Shown here: positions 1-7,904 of the stretch, one piece after another | Layout: every line of letters starts with the position of its first letter | Position numbering within the stretch: the first letter of the stretch is position 1 | From: JAPSGB01 sp963775185 | GTDB taxonomy: Bacteria; Myxococcota_A; Polyangia; Polyangiales; Polyangiaceae | Reading direction: 5' to 3' | NCBI GenBank assembly: GCA_963775185.1 | Contig: CAVZIE010000014.1 | Coordinates: 186,001-250,000 of the forward strand | Length of the DNA stretch: 64,000 nt | Notes under the pieces: generated by a model | What the model was told of the DNA's origin: nothing | What the model saw: the letters and a program-made list of their open reading frames with translations, nothing else | The model's database searches: none | Translations under genes and position numbers: made by a program

Positions 1-462
1 CCGGACAATCCGGGTCACGTCGCTGCGGAGAAGGAGGTCATCGACTTCCACCGCCAGGCGCTGCCCGACGCGCCGTTCATCTTGATGTCTCCGCCGGATC
101 TCGCCGGCGGCACCATCGATCGGCCGAACAAGAGCATCCGCATCAACCGCATCGATCGCCAGAAGCGCGAGGTCGCGAAGGCCGAGAAGACGATGTTCTG
201 GGACTTTCGCGGCGCGATGGGCGGCAAGCTGTCGATCGTGCGCTTCGCGGCGCGCAAGATGGCGTGGAAGGACTTCATCCACCTGACCGAGAGCGGCGGT
301 CGCTACATGGGTCGCCGTCTCGGCTACGCGCTGATGCGCGACTTCCAGGCGTACCTCGCGACGCACCCCGAGGCGGGCTGCGATAGTGATGCCGGTCCGG
401 CGCGGAAGCACGCGTCGCGGGACGCGTCGCCGGCCGCGCCGGACCGGCAATCCCCTCAGTGA
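1..462 (+). CDS. SGNH/GDSL-type hydrolase, C-terminal part (N-terminus outside window)
   Basis: The reading frame is open from base 1, so the gene begins before the window. The visible part looks like the C-terminal half of an SGNH-fold hydrolase (esterase or O-acyl-modifying enzyme). A segment ending ILMSPPDLA is followed by a long helix region and then KDFIHLT at codons for residues around base 268-288. In that motif Asp and His are spaced as in the SGNH catalytic DxxH, which is family knowledge plus inference. The last 25 or so codons read through a pair of inverted dispersed repeats (391-448) and look unlike protein, so the original stop may have been lost or moved. The 3' end overlaps the convergent outer-membrane gene by 7 bp. 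Confidence 0.6.
   Translation, partial: PDNPGHVAAEKEVIDFHRQALPDAPFILMSPPDLAGGTIDRPNKSIRINRIDRQKREVAKAEKTMFWDFRGAMGGKLSIVRFAARKMAWKDFIHLTESGGRYMGRRLGYALMRDFQAYLATHPEAGCDSDAGPARKHASRDASPAAPDRQSPQ
391..448. repeat. Head-to-head pair of dispersed repeats forming a nested hairpin
   Basis: Two copies of the GCCGGTCCGGCGCGG core face each other (391-405 and 434-448, perfect 15-bp arms). Between them lies a second stem, ACGCGTC (410-416) with GACGCGT (421-427) around a GCGG loop. The element sits at the junction of two convergent genes, where it could act as a two-way terminator. There is no T-tract. Confidence 0.8.
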
Positions 463-1085
463 TACGTGAACGTCGCCAGGATCGCCGGCGCGACCGTGTT
501 GTAGCTGGTGCCTTCGAGCTTGAGCGGCGCGTAGGCGAGTCGGCCCATCACGCCGATGCTCCACTCGTCGCCGACCCACCAGTCGTAGCCGGCGCCGAGC
601 GCGAGCACGGTTCCGGTGGGGGAGTTGCCACTGTAGCCCTGGTACGAGAAGTCCAGGCCACCCCAGCCCAGGAAGGGCTGGATGTGGAACCCGCCGTGCA
701 CGTCCGGGTAGATGTCGGCGAAGACCCCGATGCCGATCAGCGTCATCGTCACGTCGGTCAGATCCTGCGACCCCGTGCTACCGCCGACGTCGTAGGTCGC
801 CTTCGGCGATGCGGCGCGGTCCCCGAAGAACCCGCCACCGATGACCACCGGGCCGACGGTGCCGCCGAGCAAGAACGCGAACGGCGTGGTGATTCCGGAA
901 TACGACGCCTTCGTTGCGCCGACCTCGGCGGACGACGACAGGTACCCGACGCCGAGATCGGCCTGCAGGTAGAAGCCGTCGTGCGTCTTGGGCGCCGCCT
1001 GGGCGTTCTGTGCCAGCCCCAGCGACGCGGCCAGCGTGCCCGCGAAGCTCAAGGCCTGGATCGATATTCTTGTGGTTCTTTTCAT
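456..1085 (-). CDS. Predicted outer-membrane beta-barrel protein
   Basis: A 209-residue exported protein. The start at 1085 is chosen because GGAGG lies 6 nt upstream of it; an ATG at 1091 is too close to that site. The N-terminus is a signal peptide (MKRTTRIS, hydrophobic stretch, then QAAPKTH near residue 32). The rest consists of alternating Gly/aromatic strands (FYLQADLGVGYLS, FLGWGGLDFSYQGYS) ending in an aromatic strand ATFTYH. That pattern is typical of small 8-strand barrels of the OmpW/OmpA type. No specific substrate can be assigned. It is convergent with the SGNH hydrolase. Confidence 0.7.
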   Translation of the reverse strand: MKRTTRISIQALSFAGTLAASLGLAQNAQAAPKTHDGFYLQADLGVGYLSSSAEVGATKASYSGITTPFAFLLGGTVGPVVIGGGFFGDRAASPKATYDVGGSTGSQDLTDVTMTLIGIGVFADIYPDVHGGFHIQPFLGWGGLDFSYQGYSGNSPTGTVLALGAGYDWWVGDEWSIGVMGRLAYAPLKLEGTSYNTVAPAILATFTYH

Positions 1086-1202
1086 GCGCATCCTCCACGT
1101 CCGTGCGTTACCAGCCACTCCAGTAGCCCGGCCGCGCATGCGCGCCGCCCAATCGGCAATGATACGCTAGCGGCGGGACCGACCTGCCCTCGAAAGCGCC
1201 GC

Positions 1203-2657
1203 ATGCCGTCGAATTCCACTCCCGAGATCGCCATCATCGGCGCCGGCATGTCCGGCCTGTGCATGGCCATCGCCCTCGAGCGCGCCGGGATCCACTCCTG
1301 GACGATCTACGAGAAGGCGCAGCGCGTCGGCGGAACGTGGCGCGACAACAGCTATCCAGGGTCGGGCTGCGACGTGCCCTCGCACCTGTACAGCTACTCC
1401 TTCGAGCGGCGCGCCGACTGGACGCGCGCGTTCGCCCGACAGCCGGAGATCCTTTCATACTTCGAGCAGTGCGCGGCGAAATACCGGCTCCACCGCCGGA
1501 TCCGCAGCGGCGTCGAGATCGCGTCGGCGCGCTTCGAGAGCGGGCGCTGGGCGCTCGACACCACGGCCGGGGAGCGCATCGAGGCGAACATCGTGATCCC
1601 GGCGGTGGGCCAGCTCAACCGCCCGCGCGTTCCCGATCTCGACGGGCTCGCGACGTTCGCCGGCACGCGCTTCCACTCGGCGCGCTGGAACCACGAGCAC
1701 GCGCTGCCCGGGCGGCGCGTGGCGATGGTGGGCAACGCCGCGAGCGCCGTGCAGATCGTGCCGCGGATCGCGCCGGTGGTGCGTCACCTGTCGATCTTCC
1801 AGCGCAGCGCGAACTGGATCATCCCCAAGCCCGATCGCGAGTATTCACGCGTCGAAAAGGCACTCTTCCGGCTGCCCGGCGTGGAGCGCGCCTATCGCGA
1901 CTCCATCTACTGGCGGCTCGAGGCGCGCTTTCCGGTGCTGGTGCGTCCCGGCGCGCTCGCGAAGCTGGTCGAGCGGACGGCGCGGCGCCACCTGGAAGCG
2001 CAGGTGTCCGACCCCGCGCTGCGCGCCGCGCTCGTGCCGGATTACCCCGTCGGTTGCAAGCGCGTGCTGATCTCCGACGACTACTACCCCGCGCTGATGC
2101 GTGGGAACGTCTCGCTGGTCCAGAGTCCGATCGAGCGCGTGGTCCCGGATGGCATCGTCACCCGCGACGGGCGCACCCACGAGATCGACACGCTGGTGTT
2201 CGCTACCGGCTTCGAGACCACGGAATTTCTCGCGCCCATGGACGTCCGCGGCGTGGACGGTGGCTCCTTGCGTGAGCGCTGGCGGGATGGTGCGGAAGCG
2301 TATCTGGGCATGTGCGTCGCGGGGTTCCCCAACCTGTTCGTGCTCTACGGCCCGAACACGAACCTCGGCCACAACTCGATCATCTTCATGGTCGAGTGCC
2401 AGGTCGGCTACGTCGTGCAGTGCATCGAGGCGCTCGCGAAGCGTGGCGCGTCCAGCATGGACGTGCGGGACGACGTGATGCGCGCATACAGTCGCGAGAT
2501 CGAGTCGCGCATGCAGGACACGGTCTGGGCGGCGGATTGTGGCAGCTGGTACAAGACGGCTTCGGGGCGGGTCGTCAACAACTGGCCCGACTTCACCTAC
2601 CGCTACCGCCGCCGGCTGCGGCGGGCGATTCTGGCGGATTTCCACCTGCGCGCCTGA
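1203..2657 (+). CDS. Flavin-containing (Baeyer-Villiger type) monooxygenase
   Basis: A 484-residue NAD(P)H-dependent flavoprotein that probably inserts oxygen into ketones or related substrates. An FAD-binding Rossmann motif GAGMSG lies near residue 13, followed by GGTWRDNSYPG and CDVPSHLYSYSF (about 43-67). The Baeyer-Villiger fingerprint FxGxxxHxxxW is present as FAGTRFHSARW (about 152-162). A second nucleotide-binding segment (VGNAASAVQ, about 178) and the late ATGF motif follow, as expected. ATG 1203 is the first start giving a normal N-terminus. It begins after the divergent outer-membrane gene and has no obvious pathway partners. Confidence 0.88.
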   Translation: MPSNSTPEIAIIGAGMSGLCMAIALERAGIHSWTIYEKAQRVGGTWRDNSYPGSGCDVPSHLYSYSFERRADWTRAFARQPEILSYFEQCAAKYRLHRRIRSGVEIASARFESGRWALDTTAGERIEANIVIPAVGQLNRPRVPDLDGLATFAGTRFHSARWNHEHALPGRRVAMVGNAASAVQIVPRIAPVVRHLSIFQRSANWIIPKPDREYSRVEKALFRLPGVERAYRDSIYWRLEARFPVLVRPGALAKLVERTARRHLEAQVSDPALRAALVPDYPVGCKRVLISDDYYPALMRGNVSLVQSPIERVVPDGIVTRDGRTHEIDTLVFATGFETTEFLAPMDVRGVDGGSLRERWRDGAEAYLGMCVAGFPNLFVLYGPNTNLGHNSIIFMVECQVGYVVQCIEALAKRGASSMDVRDDVMRAYSREIESRMQDTVWAADCGSWYKTASGRVVNNWPDFTYRYRRRLRRAILADFHLRA

Positions 2658-2683
2658 GGCTCGCGGCGGGCGCGCAACGCGGT

Positions 2684-2689
2684 TACTCT
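2684..2689 (+). promoter_or_regulatory. -10-like TACTCT before the TerB-like gene
   Basis: TAnnnT hexamer with exactly 7 nt between it and ATG 2697; would place the transcription start at the start codon. Confidence 0.45.
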
Positions 2690-2696
2690 CCGGCGC

Positions 2697-3218
2697 ATGG
2701 TCCTCGACGCACGACTCAAGAAGCTCGCCACGGGGATCTCCGCGGCGAAGGCCGCCAAGGCGTTCGGGCGCAGTCTCGACCCCGCCGAGAAGCTCTCCAA
2801 TCTGGAGCAGGAGCAAGCCGACGAATTCAAGGCCACACTCGAAGGCATGTTCCTCATGGCCGCCGTCGATGGCGAGGTCTCGCCCGAGGAGGTGGGGCAG
2901 CTCCGCGCGAGCATCGAGGCGATCATGGACATGCACGCGATGGAGAGCCTCGCGCTCGAGCCGCTCCTGGCCGAGCTGAACGACAAGCTCCAGAAGGACG
3001 GCTGGAAGGCGCGGCTCACCGACGTCGCGCGCCGCATCCCCACGGACGACGCCAAGGCGTACGCGTTCCGGCTCGCAGCCGGCGTCGCGTTCGTCGACGA
3101 CAACGTCGAGCACGCGGAGGCCGCCGCGATCGACGCCTTCGCCGCGGCGATGGGGCTCGACACCGAAGCGTCGCAGGAGATCCTGCGCGAGGTCGTCGGC
3201 GAGCTGTTCGGCGATTGA
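2697..3218 (+). CDS. TerB-family (tellurite-resistance-like) cytosolic protein
   Basis: A 173-residue, all-helical, acidic protein without a signal peptide. The segment MAAVDGEVSPEEVGQLR (about residues 52-68) and the later AFVDDNVEHAEAAAIDAFA repeat the acidic 'DGEVSPEE' pattern of the TerB/DUF533-like fold, which carries conserved acidic residues proposed to bind metal. The role of isolated TerB proteins is unclear; no other Ter genes are here. The start is supported by the -10-like hexamer 7 nt upstream. It follows the monooxygenase by 39 bp but probably has its own promoter. Confidence 0.65.
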   Translation: MVLDARLKKLATGISAAKAAKAFGRSLDPAEKLSNLEQEQADEFKATLEGMFLMAAVDGEVSPEEVGQLRASIEAIMDMHAMESLALEPLLAELNDKLQKDGWKARLTDVARRIPTDDAKAYAFRLAAGVAFVDDNVEHAEAAAIDAFAAAMGLDTEASQEILREVVGELFGD

Positions 3219-3302
3219 TGCTCGTCCGGCGCGCCACGTCCAGGTTCGCTACCGAACCTGGGCGTCGTTGACACGCGCCGGCCATTTGGTTTCGATCCAG
3301 AG

Positions 3303-3503
3303 ATGTTGCGGTGGGGTTCGAAGCGCCCGGCGGGTGTGCGCGACGTCGGGGCGTGCATGCTGCTGGTGCTTCTCGCCGGCCTCGCCTGTGGCGAGGCGGA
3401 CGAGGACGCGACGATCACGTCGCCGGCACGGGCAGCTTTCCGCCGACCTCGAAGACGCCGCGATCGAACGCGAAGCGCTGCCGCCGGAACACGTCCTTCT
3501 TGA
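3303..3503 (+). pseudogene. Possible 5' remnant of a lipoprotein gene
   Basis: An ATG at 3303 opens a short frame with a hydrophobic segment, ACMLLVLLAGLACGE, that resembles a lipoprotein signal peptide and lipobox Cys, then EADEDATIT. After about base 3415 it becomes Arg-rich, exactly where the opposite-strand RES gene ends. It could be the stump of a lipoprotein gene cut off by arrival of the toxin-antitoxin pair, or chance. Confidence 0.25.
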
Positions 3504-4176
3504 CCACGTCCACCCGACGCGGCGTGGCGGTGCACACCCAGCTCTCCGGCGGCGTCGGGTTCTTCGCGGCGAAAGCCGGGGCGAGCAGGCCCACGTTGTC
3601 ACCGTCGCGCGGGTCGCGCGCGCTGCGGAAGACGAACGCCTCGACGCCGCTCGCGCGCATGTCGCGGCCGAGCTGCTGGGACGCGGCGTAGCTGGTCTTG
3701 CTCGAGATGCGCGCCGCGTGGGCGGCGAAAGGCGGCCGCGTGAGATCGGCGGCCTTGCTGGACCGCACCTTGGCGCGGAATGCCGACAGCTCGACCACCA
3801 GCTGCGGGAGCGTGGCCGCCGTCCCGTCGAGAAAGATGAACCGGTAGTACGCGACCTCCGCGAACGCCGTGTCGAGCCGCTTCGAGCCGTACCAGATGCC
3901 GGGCTCCAGGCGCGTGCCGAAGCGCGAGCCGTTGCGGAGCGGTGGATGGCGGAACGGCGTGGACAGCAGATAGTGCAGCCCGCGCAGTCGCGGCCACGCG
4001 GGCAGGGGAGGCTTCACGCGGTCGACCAGTTGTTCGAGCACGTCCTGCTCGTCCAGGGAGTCGACGAGCTTGCGCGTCGAGATCACGGTCTGGGACTCCA
4101 CGACGCGCCACGGCGACAGCTCGAGGCGCCGGAGGTGTGCGGCGCCGTCCTCGCGCTGCCACAGGGACGCGGCCAT
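3415..4176 (-). CDS. RES-domain toxin
   Basis: A 253-residue protein with the RES domain, named for its conserved Arg, Glu and Ser. RFGTRLEPGIWYGSKRLDTAFAE fits the core of the family (an Arg, then a Tyr-containing strand, then Glu). RES toxins studied elsewhere degrade or modify NAD+ and are neutralised by an Xre/MbcA/ParS-type antitoxin, which is exactly what lies upstream. The start at 4176 shares a base with the antitoxin stop (TGATG), so the two are probably translationally coupled. At roughly 250 residues it is longer than minimal RES toxins (about 150-180), with an N-terminal extension. Confidence 0.82.
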   Translation of the reverse strand: MAASLWQREDGAAHLRRLELSPWRVVESQTVISTRKLVDSLDEQDVLEQLVDRVKPPLPAWPRLRGLHYLLSTPFRHPPLRNGSRFGTRLEPGIWYGSKRLDTAFAEVAYYRFIFLDGTAATLPQLVVELSAFRAKVRSSKAADLTRPPFAAHAARISSKTSYAASQQLGRDMRASGVEAFVFRSARDPRDGDNVGLLAPAFAAKNPTPPESWVCTATPRRVDVVKKDVFRRQRFAFDRGVFEVGGKLPVPAT

Positions 4177-4550
4177 CACAGCCTGCCGCGAAACGCGTCG
4201 AGGTACTCCGCGACGTGGACCAGACCCTCGACGCTGCGCAGGCGCTCCGCCGGCACGCCGCCGAGGTGCGCGTTGTCCGCGTGGAGCCACGCGCGCGCCG
4301 CCTCCGCGTCCCCGCCGACCAGGGCGTCCAGGCTGCGGAAGACGCGGATCACGAGCAGCGCGAGCTCGCCCTCCTTGGTGTCGGGGTCGAGGCCGCGCCG
4401 CCCGCCGGCGACGCGCGAGAGCGACGCCTGGCTGGTGCCGATCACGACGGCGAGATCCGCGCGCGACAGCCCGAGGGCGTCCGCGGCGCGAAGCGCCGCC
4501 TTGGCGAGCACGGCTGCGGGATCGACGGCGGGGTGACTGCCCAGGCTCAT
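4176..4550 (-). CDS. Xre/MbcA/ParS-type antitoxin
   Basis: A 124-residue antitoxin partner of the RES toxin. The N-terminal half has a helix-turn-helix (LSRADLAVVIGTSQASLSRV, about residues 28-47). The C-terminal half is the toxin-binding domain (formerly DUF2384), with LLVIRVFRSLDALVGGD and AARAWLHADNAHLGG. The ATG at 4550 is inside the TTTCATATGAAA palindrome; a GTG at 4571 would add seven residues (start uncertain). Two AT-rich palindromes just upstream suggest autorepression. Antitoxin first, toxin second, with a one-base overlap, is the usual order. Confidence 0.85.
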   Translation of the reverse strand: MSLGSHPAVDPAAVLAKAALRAADALGLSRADLAVVIGTSQASLSRVAGGRRGLDPDTKEGELALLVIRVFRSLDALVGGDAEAARAWLHADNAHLGGVPAERLRSVEGLVHVAEYLDAFRGRL

Positions 4551-4561
4551 TTCATATGAAA
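4550..4561. promoter_or_regulatory. Palindrome TTTCATATGAAA at the antitoxin start
   Basis: Perfect 12-bp palindrome overlapping the antitoxin start codon, in an AT-rich island within GC-rich DNA. Likely operator for the HTH antitoxin. Confidence 0.5.
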
Positions 4562-4576
4562 CGATATGCACAATTC

Positions 4577-4590
4577 ATTGCAATTGCAAT
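4577..4590. promoter_or_regulatory. Palindrome ATTGCAATTGCAAT upstream of the antitoxin
   Basis: Perfect 14-bp palindrome 16 bp upstream of the first one. Together they form a two-site operator candidate between the divergent antitoxin and MerR genes. Confidence 0.5.
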
Positions 4591-4607
4591 AGCGCTCCGC
4601 GTCGATA

Positions 4608-4629
4608 CCGCGCCGGGCCGGCAATCCCC
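4608..4629 (-). repeat. Dispersed repeat copy
   Basis: Reverse-strand copy reading GGGGATTGCCGGCCCGGCGC, then GG; one T-to-C change in the core. Lies between the toxin-antitoxin pair and the MerR promoter. Confidence 0.7.
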
Positions 4630-4649
4630 CGGAAGACCCGCGAAAGATG

Positions 4650-4678
4650 TTGACAGTCACGACTGTCACGCTTAATAG
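4650..4678 (+). promoter_or_regulatory. Sigma-70 promoter with MerR-type operator
   Basis: TTGACA (4650-4655), a 17-bp spacer and TAATAG (4673-4678). A perfect 7-bp dyad TGACAGT/ACTGTCA with a 4-nt centre (4651-4668) occupies the -35 and most of the spacer. This is the position used by MerR-family regulators, so the downstream MerR protein probably controls its own promoter. Confidence 0.7.
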
Positions 4679-4709
4679 TGTTCTGGTTCGAGACGGAGGT
4701 GATCACGCC

Positions 4710-5517
4710 ATGGATTCGACCCTTGTGGCAGACGCTGGACCCTTCGGGCTAGCTTCGCCCGCAGTGACCGACGAGGCCGGGGCCCGGCGCTACAGCATCG
4801 ACGAGCTCGCCGCGACGACCGGCGTGCCGAGTCGCACGATCCGCTTCTACCAGGCGAAGGGCGCGCTCGCGCCGCCGGTACGCTCCGGGCGCCAGGCGTT
4901 CTACGACGACACCCACGTCGAGCGGCTCAAGCTCGTGGCCGAGCTGCAGGATCGTGGGCTCAGCCTGAAGGCGATTCGCGATCTGCTCAGTCACGCCGAC
5001 GCGGGTCATGTGTCGGTCTCCGGAGTGGCTGGGGCTCGGCGACTCGCTGCGCGCGCCCTGGTCCGACGACACCCCGCGCATGTTCACCGAGGCGGAGCTC
5101 GGCGAGCTCCTCGGCGACAAGCGTCGCCCGGGCTTCATCGCGGATCTGGTGCGGGCGGGTCTGCTCCGTCGCGAGGGCAACGCGCACCCACCGAGCTACT
5201 TCGTGCAGAGCCCCGGGCTGCTCCACATCTCGCTCAAGCTCGACGAGGCCGGTGTGGATCTCGACGCCGCCGTCAAGGCCGAGGACATCCTGCGCAAGCG
5301 CATCTCGCGCGCGGCCGACGATCTCGCGACGCACTTCTCCCAGCAAGGCGGTCTGGGGGACGAGCCCACGCCGCACGGCGTGGCGCGCTCGCTGGAGGCG
5401 CTGCGCGAGGTCGGCTCCGACGCCGTGCGCTTGATCTTCGCGCAAGAGATGGAGCGCGCGCTGCGCGTGCTGGTCGAGCAGGGCCGCGCGGTGCCGCCGC
5501 GACGCCGCCGCAGATAG
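4710..5517 (+). CDS. MerR-family transcriptional regulator (apparent frameshift near 5020)
   Basis: ATG 4710 has a strong ribosome site (GGAGGTGAT) 7-8 nt upstream. The N-terminal winged helix is typical of MerR: YSIDELAATTGVPSRTIRFYQAKG, then a recognition wing and LKLVAELQDRGLSLKAIRDLL. After HVSVS the frame changes. The frame 1 base later continues sensibly with EWLGLGDSLRAPWSDDTPRMF and a helical effector region to the stop at 5517. Deleting one G near 5020-5023 restores a protein of about 268 residues. Either the base is an assembly error or the gene is broken. The promoter upstream carries a fitting dyad operator. The effector is unknown; there is no metal-binding Cys set. Confidence 0.75.
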
Positions 5518-5530
5518 CCGTCTGGCCGCT

Positions 5531-6868
5531 TCACGCGCTCGCGACGCCGGCTTGGGGCGGTGTGAGGGGCAAAGTGACGGTGAACGTCGAGCCGACGCCG
5601 GGCTCGCTCTCGACGTGGACGTCGCCGCCCAGCACGTCGATCAGCCGGCGCACCAGCGCGAGCCCGAGGCCGACGCCGCCGTACTCGCGCGAGGCCGAGC
5701 CGTCGACCTGGCGGAACTCGTCGAAGATGTGCGGGAGCTCGTCCGGCGGGATGCCGACGCCGGTGTCGCGCACCGCGAGGATCACGTGATCGCCGTCGGG
5801 CCGCGCGGACAGCCGGATGCTGCCGCCCTCGGGCGTGAACTTCACGGCGTTGGCCAGGATGTTCAGCACGACCTGGACGAGCTTCTTGCGGTCCGTCGTG
5901 ATCGACGGCAGGTCCGGCGAGAGCTCGAAGCCCAGGTCGATGGGCTTCGTTCCTTGCATCCAGCGGATGCTGGAGACCACGCTCTCGAGCACCTCGGCGA
6001 GATCGACCTCGGACGGCTCGAGCTCGAGCTTGCCCGCGTCCGCGCTGCTCAGCTCGAGCAGATCGTCGATCAGGCGGAGCAGGCTCTTGGCGCTCTGCCG
6101 CACGTCGCGCATCGCCTCGAGCTGCTTGTCCGTGGTCGATCCGTAGATGCCTTCCTCCACCAAACCGACGAGCCCCAGGATGCCGTGGATCGGGGTGCGC
6201 AGCTCGTGCGTCACGTTCGCCATGAACTGGCTCTTCTGGCGGCCCGCCTCGATGAGCTGCTCGGTGCGATGCTCGAGCGCGCGCTCCCGGTCCTTGAGCT
6301 GCCGCAGGATCGCCGCGGTATAGAACGTCGGCACGCCGAGCACGACGGCGGCGTACACCAGCGCCGTGACGACGTAACCCGACGTGACGCCGCGCGACCA
6401 CACGACCGGAGGCGGCCACGCTGGCAGCACGCCGGCGTGGATCAGTATCGCCATCACGGCGTAGAGCAGCACCGCGGACGAGGCCACTGCGAGCGTCGTC
6501 CCGAGGTTGGACAAGAGCGCGATCACCGAGATTTCGATCACATAGATCGCGAGCAGCGGACTCAGTACGCCGCCGGTGAGGTAGATCGCGCCCGTCATCA
6601 CCACCACGTCGGCGGCGACGTTCACGCCGCTGATCTCCAGCGCGAGGAAATTGCGCTTGAGCGCCCACAGCGCGGCGGTGTTCGTCACCAATTTGGCGGC
6701 GACCAGCGAGTAGATCCACGGGCTCCAGGGCAAGAGCCCCTGCACGTTCGCGAATAGCCCGAGGGCCAGGAACGTGAGCGCCAGGAAATAGCCCGACCAC
6801 ACGCCAAGCAGCAGCCGGCGGCGAAAGCCTTCGGTGCCGAGCTCCGCGATGAACGCGGGGTAACGCAT
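5531..6868 (-). CDS. Membrane sensor histidine kinase
   Basis: A 445-residue sensor kinase. The N-terminal ~190 residues hold about six hydrophobic segments (GYFLALTFLALGLFANV through VVTALVYAAVVLGV), so the stimulus is probably sensed in or near the membrane. A short coiled linker (LKDRERALEHRTEQLIEAGRQ) leads to the HisKA domain with phospho-acceptor His221 in NVTHELRTP. The HATPase_c domain has N (NILANAVKFT), G1 (DTGVGIPPDELPHIF) and G2 (GVGLGLAL) boxes. It starts 9 bp after the response-regulator stop, so the pair is an operon. The end is convergent with the MerR gene. Confidence 0.92.
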   Translation of the reverse strand: MRYPAFIAELGTEGFRRRLLLGVWSGYFLALTFLALGLFANVQGLLPWSPWIYSLVAAKLVTNTAALWALKRNFLALEISGVNVAADVVVMTGAIYLTGGVLSPLLAIYVIEISVIALLSNLGTTLAVASSAVLLYAVMAILIHAGVLPAWPPPVVWSRGVTSGYVVTALVYAAVVLGVPTFYTAAILRQLKDRERALEHRTEQLIEAGRQKSQFMANVTHELRTPIHGILGLVGLVEEGIYGSTTDKQLEAMRDVRQSAKSLLRLIDDLLELSSADAGKLELEPSEVDLAEVLESVVSSIRWMQGTKPIDLGFELSPDLPSITTDRKKLVQVVLNILANAVKFTPEGGSIRLSARPDGDHVILAVRDTGVGIPPDELPHIFDEFRQVDGSASREYGGVGLGLALVRRLIDVLGGDVHVESEPGVGSTFTVTLPLTPPQAGVASA

Positions 6869-6877
6869 GCGCCCCCC

Positions 6878-7273
6878 TCAGGTCGCGGTGGGCTGTGCGG
6901 AGGGCCCGATCAAGCTCTGGACCCGCGACAGGATCTCGCTCGGCTCGAACGGCTTGGTGATGAAGCTCTCGGCGTTCAGATCCTTGATCGCGTACTGCTC
7001 CGCGTGCCGGACGTCGCGATACACGGCGCTCATGAGCAGGACGGGCATGCTGCGCCCGCGCTCGGTGCGCTTCACGTCGAAGCACAGCTCGAAGCCGTTC
7101 TTCCGCGGCAACAGCACGTCGATCAGCATCAGATCCGGCTCGTCGCGCTTGAAGCGCTCGAAGCCCTCCGTGCCCGTCCGCGCGACGGTCATGCTGTAGC
7201 CGTGAGCACCCAGGTAGTCCGACAGCACGCGCGCGTTGATCGGGTCGTCTTCGACCACGAGGATCTTCTTCAT
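6878..7273 (-). CDS. Single-domain response regulator (receiver)
   Basis: A 131-residue stand-alone receiver domain with no output domain: acidic pair Asp9/Asp10 (VVEDDPIN), phospho-acceptor Asp52 (LMLIDVLLP), Thr/Ser-equivalent in LLMSAV, and Lys107 (FITKPFEP). The start at 7273 is the ATG that gives the canonical MKKILVVEDD. A longer upstream frame is Arg-rich and unlikely. TACAAT lies about 20 nt upstream as a possible -10. It precedes its histidine kinase, so it is probably the direct phosphoryl target and signals by protein contact, or passes phosphate on. Confidence 0.9.
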   Translation of the reverse strand: MKKILVVEDDPINARVLSDYLGAHGYSMTVARTGTEGFERFKRDEPDLMLIDVLLPRKNGFELCFDVKRTERGRSMPVLLMSAVYRDVRHAEQYAIKDLNAESFITKPFEPSEILSRVQSLIGPSAQPTAT

Positions 7274-7417
7274 TCCGGATCGCTCACACTTGCATTGTAT
7301 GCTGCGTTTGCCCTTGTTTCCAGCGGGTTCCGCGCGCCGACATTGCCTTACACCGGTATTTCCGCGGCGAACCGCCAGCCGCTTGCGATCCTGGCGGCGC
7401 TGCGCCACGAATCAGCC

Positions 7418-7897
7418 ATGCCGAGCGTCTACGATTTCAAGGTGCGGACCATCGACGGTGAAGAGCAGACGCTCGAAGCCTACCAGGGCAAGACGTTGCT
7501 CGTGGTCAACGTGGCCTCCAAGTGCGGGTTCACGCCGCAGTACGAGGGCCTGGAGGCGATCTACAAGAAGCTCGCCGACCGGGGATTCGTGGTGCTCGGC
7601 TTCCCGTGCGACCAGTTCGGTCACCAGGAGCCGGGCGACGAGGCGGAGATCAAGAACTTCTGTTCGCTGACCTACGACGTCTCCTTCCCGATGTTCGCCA
7701 AGATCAACGTCAACGGCAAGAACGCGCACCCGCTCTACGAGTACTTGAAGAGCGAAGGAAAGGGTATCCTCGGGACCGAGGCGATCAAGTGGAACTTCAC
7801 GAAGTTCCTCGTCGACAAGTCCGGCAAGGTGCTCAAGCGCTACGCGCCGAAGGATACGCCGGAGAGCATCGCGAAGGATCTGGAGAGCGTGCTCTAG
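7418..7897 (+). CDS. Glutathione peroxidase family peroxidase
   Basis: A 159-residue thiol peroxidase of the GPx family that reduces hydroperoxides. The peroxidatic Cys36 is in NVASKCGFTPQY. The second signature FPCDQFGHQEPG carries the conserved Gln70, and the Trp is in KWNFTKFLVD (about 125), completing the Cys-Gln-Trp triad. Bacterial Cys-type members usually use thioredoxin rather than glutathione, with the Cys in FPC as possible resolving residue (family knowledge). There is no signal peptide, so it is cytosolic. It is transcribed divergently from the two-component pair. Confidence 0.93.
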   Translation: MPSVYDFKVRTIDGEEQTLEAYQGKTLLVVNVASKCGFTPQYEGLEAIYKKLADRGFVVLGFPCDQFGHQEPGDEAEIKNFCSLTYDVSFPMFAKINVNGKNAHPLYEYLKSEGKGILGTEAIKWNFTKFLVDKSGKVLKRYAPKDTPESIAKDLESVL

Positions 7898-7904
7898 TTT
7901 CTGG

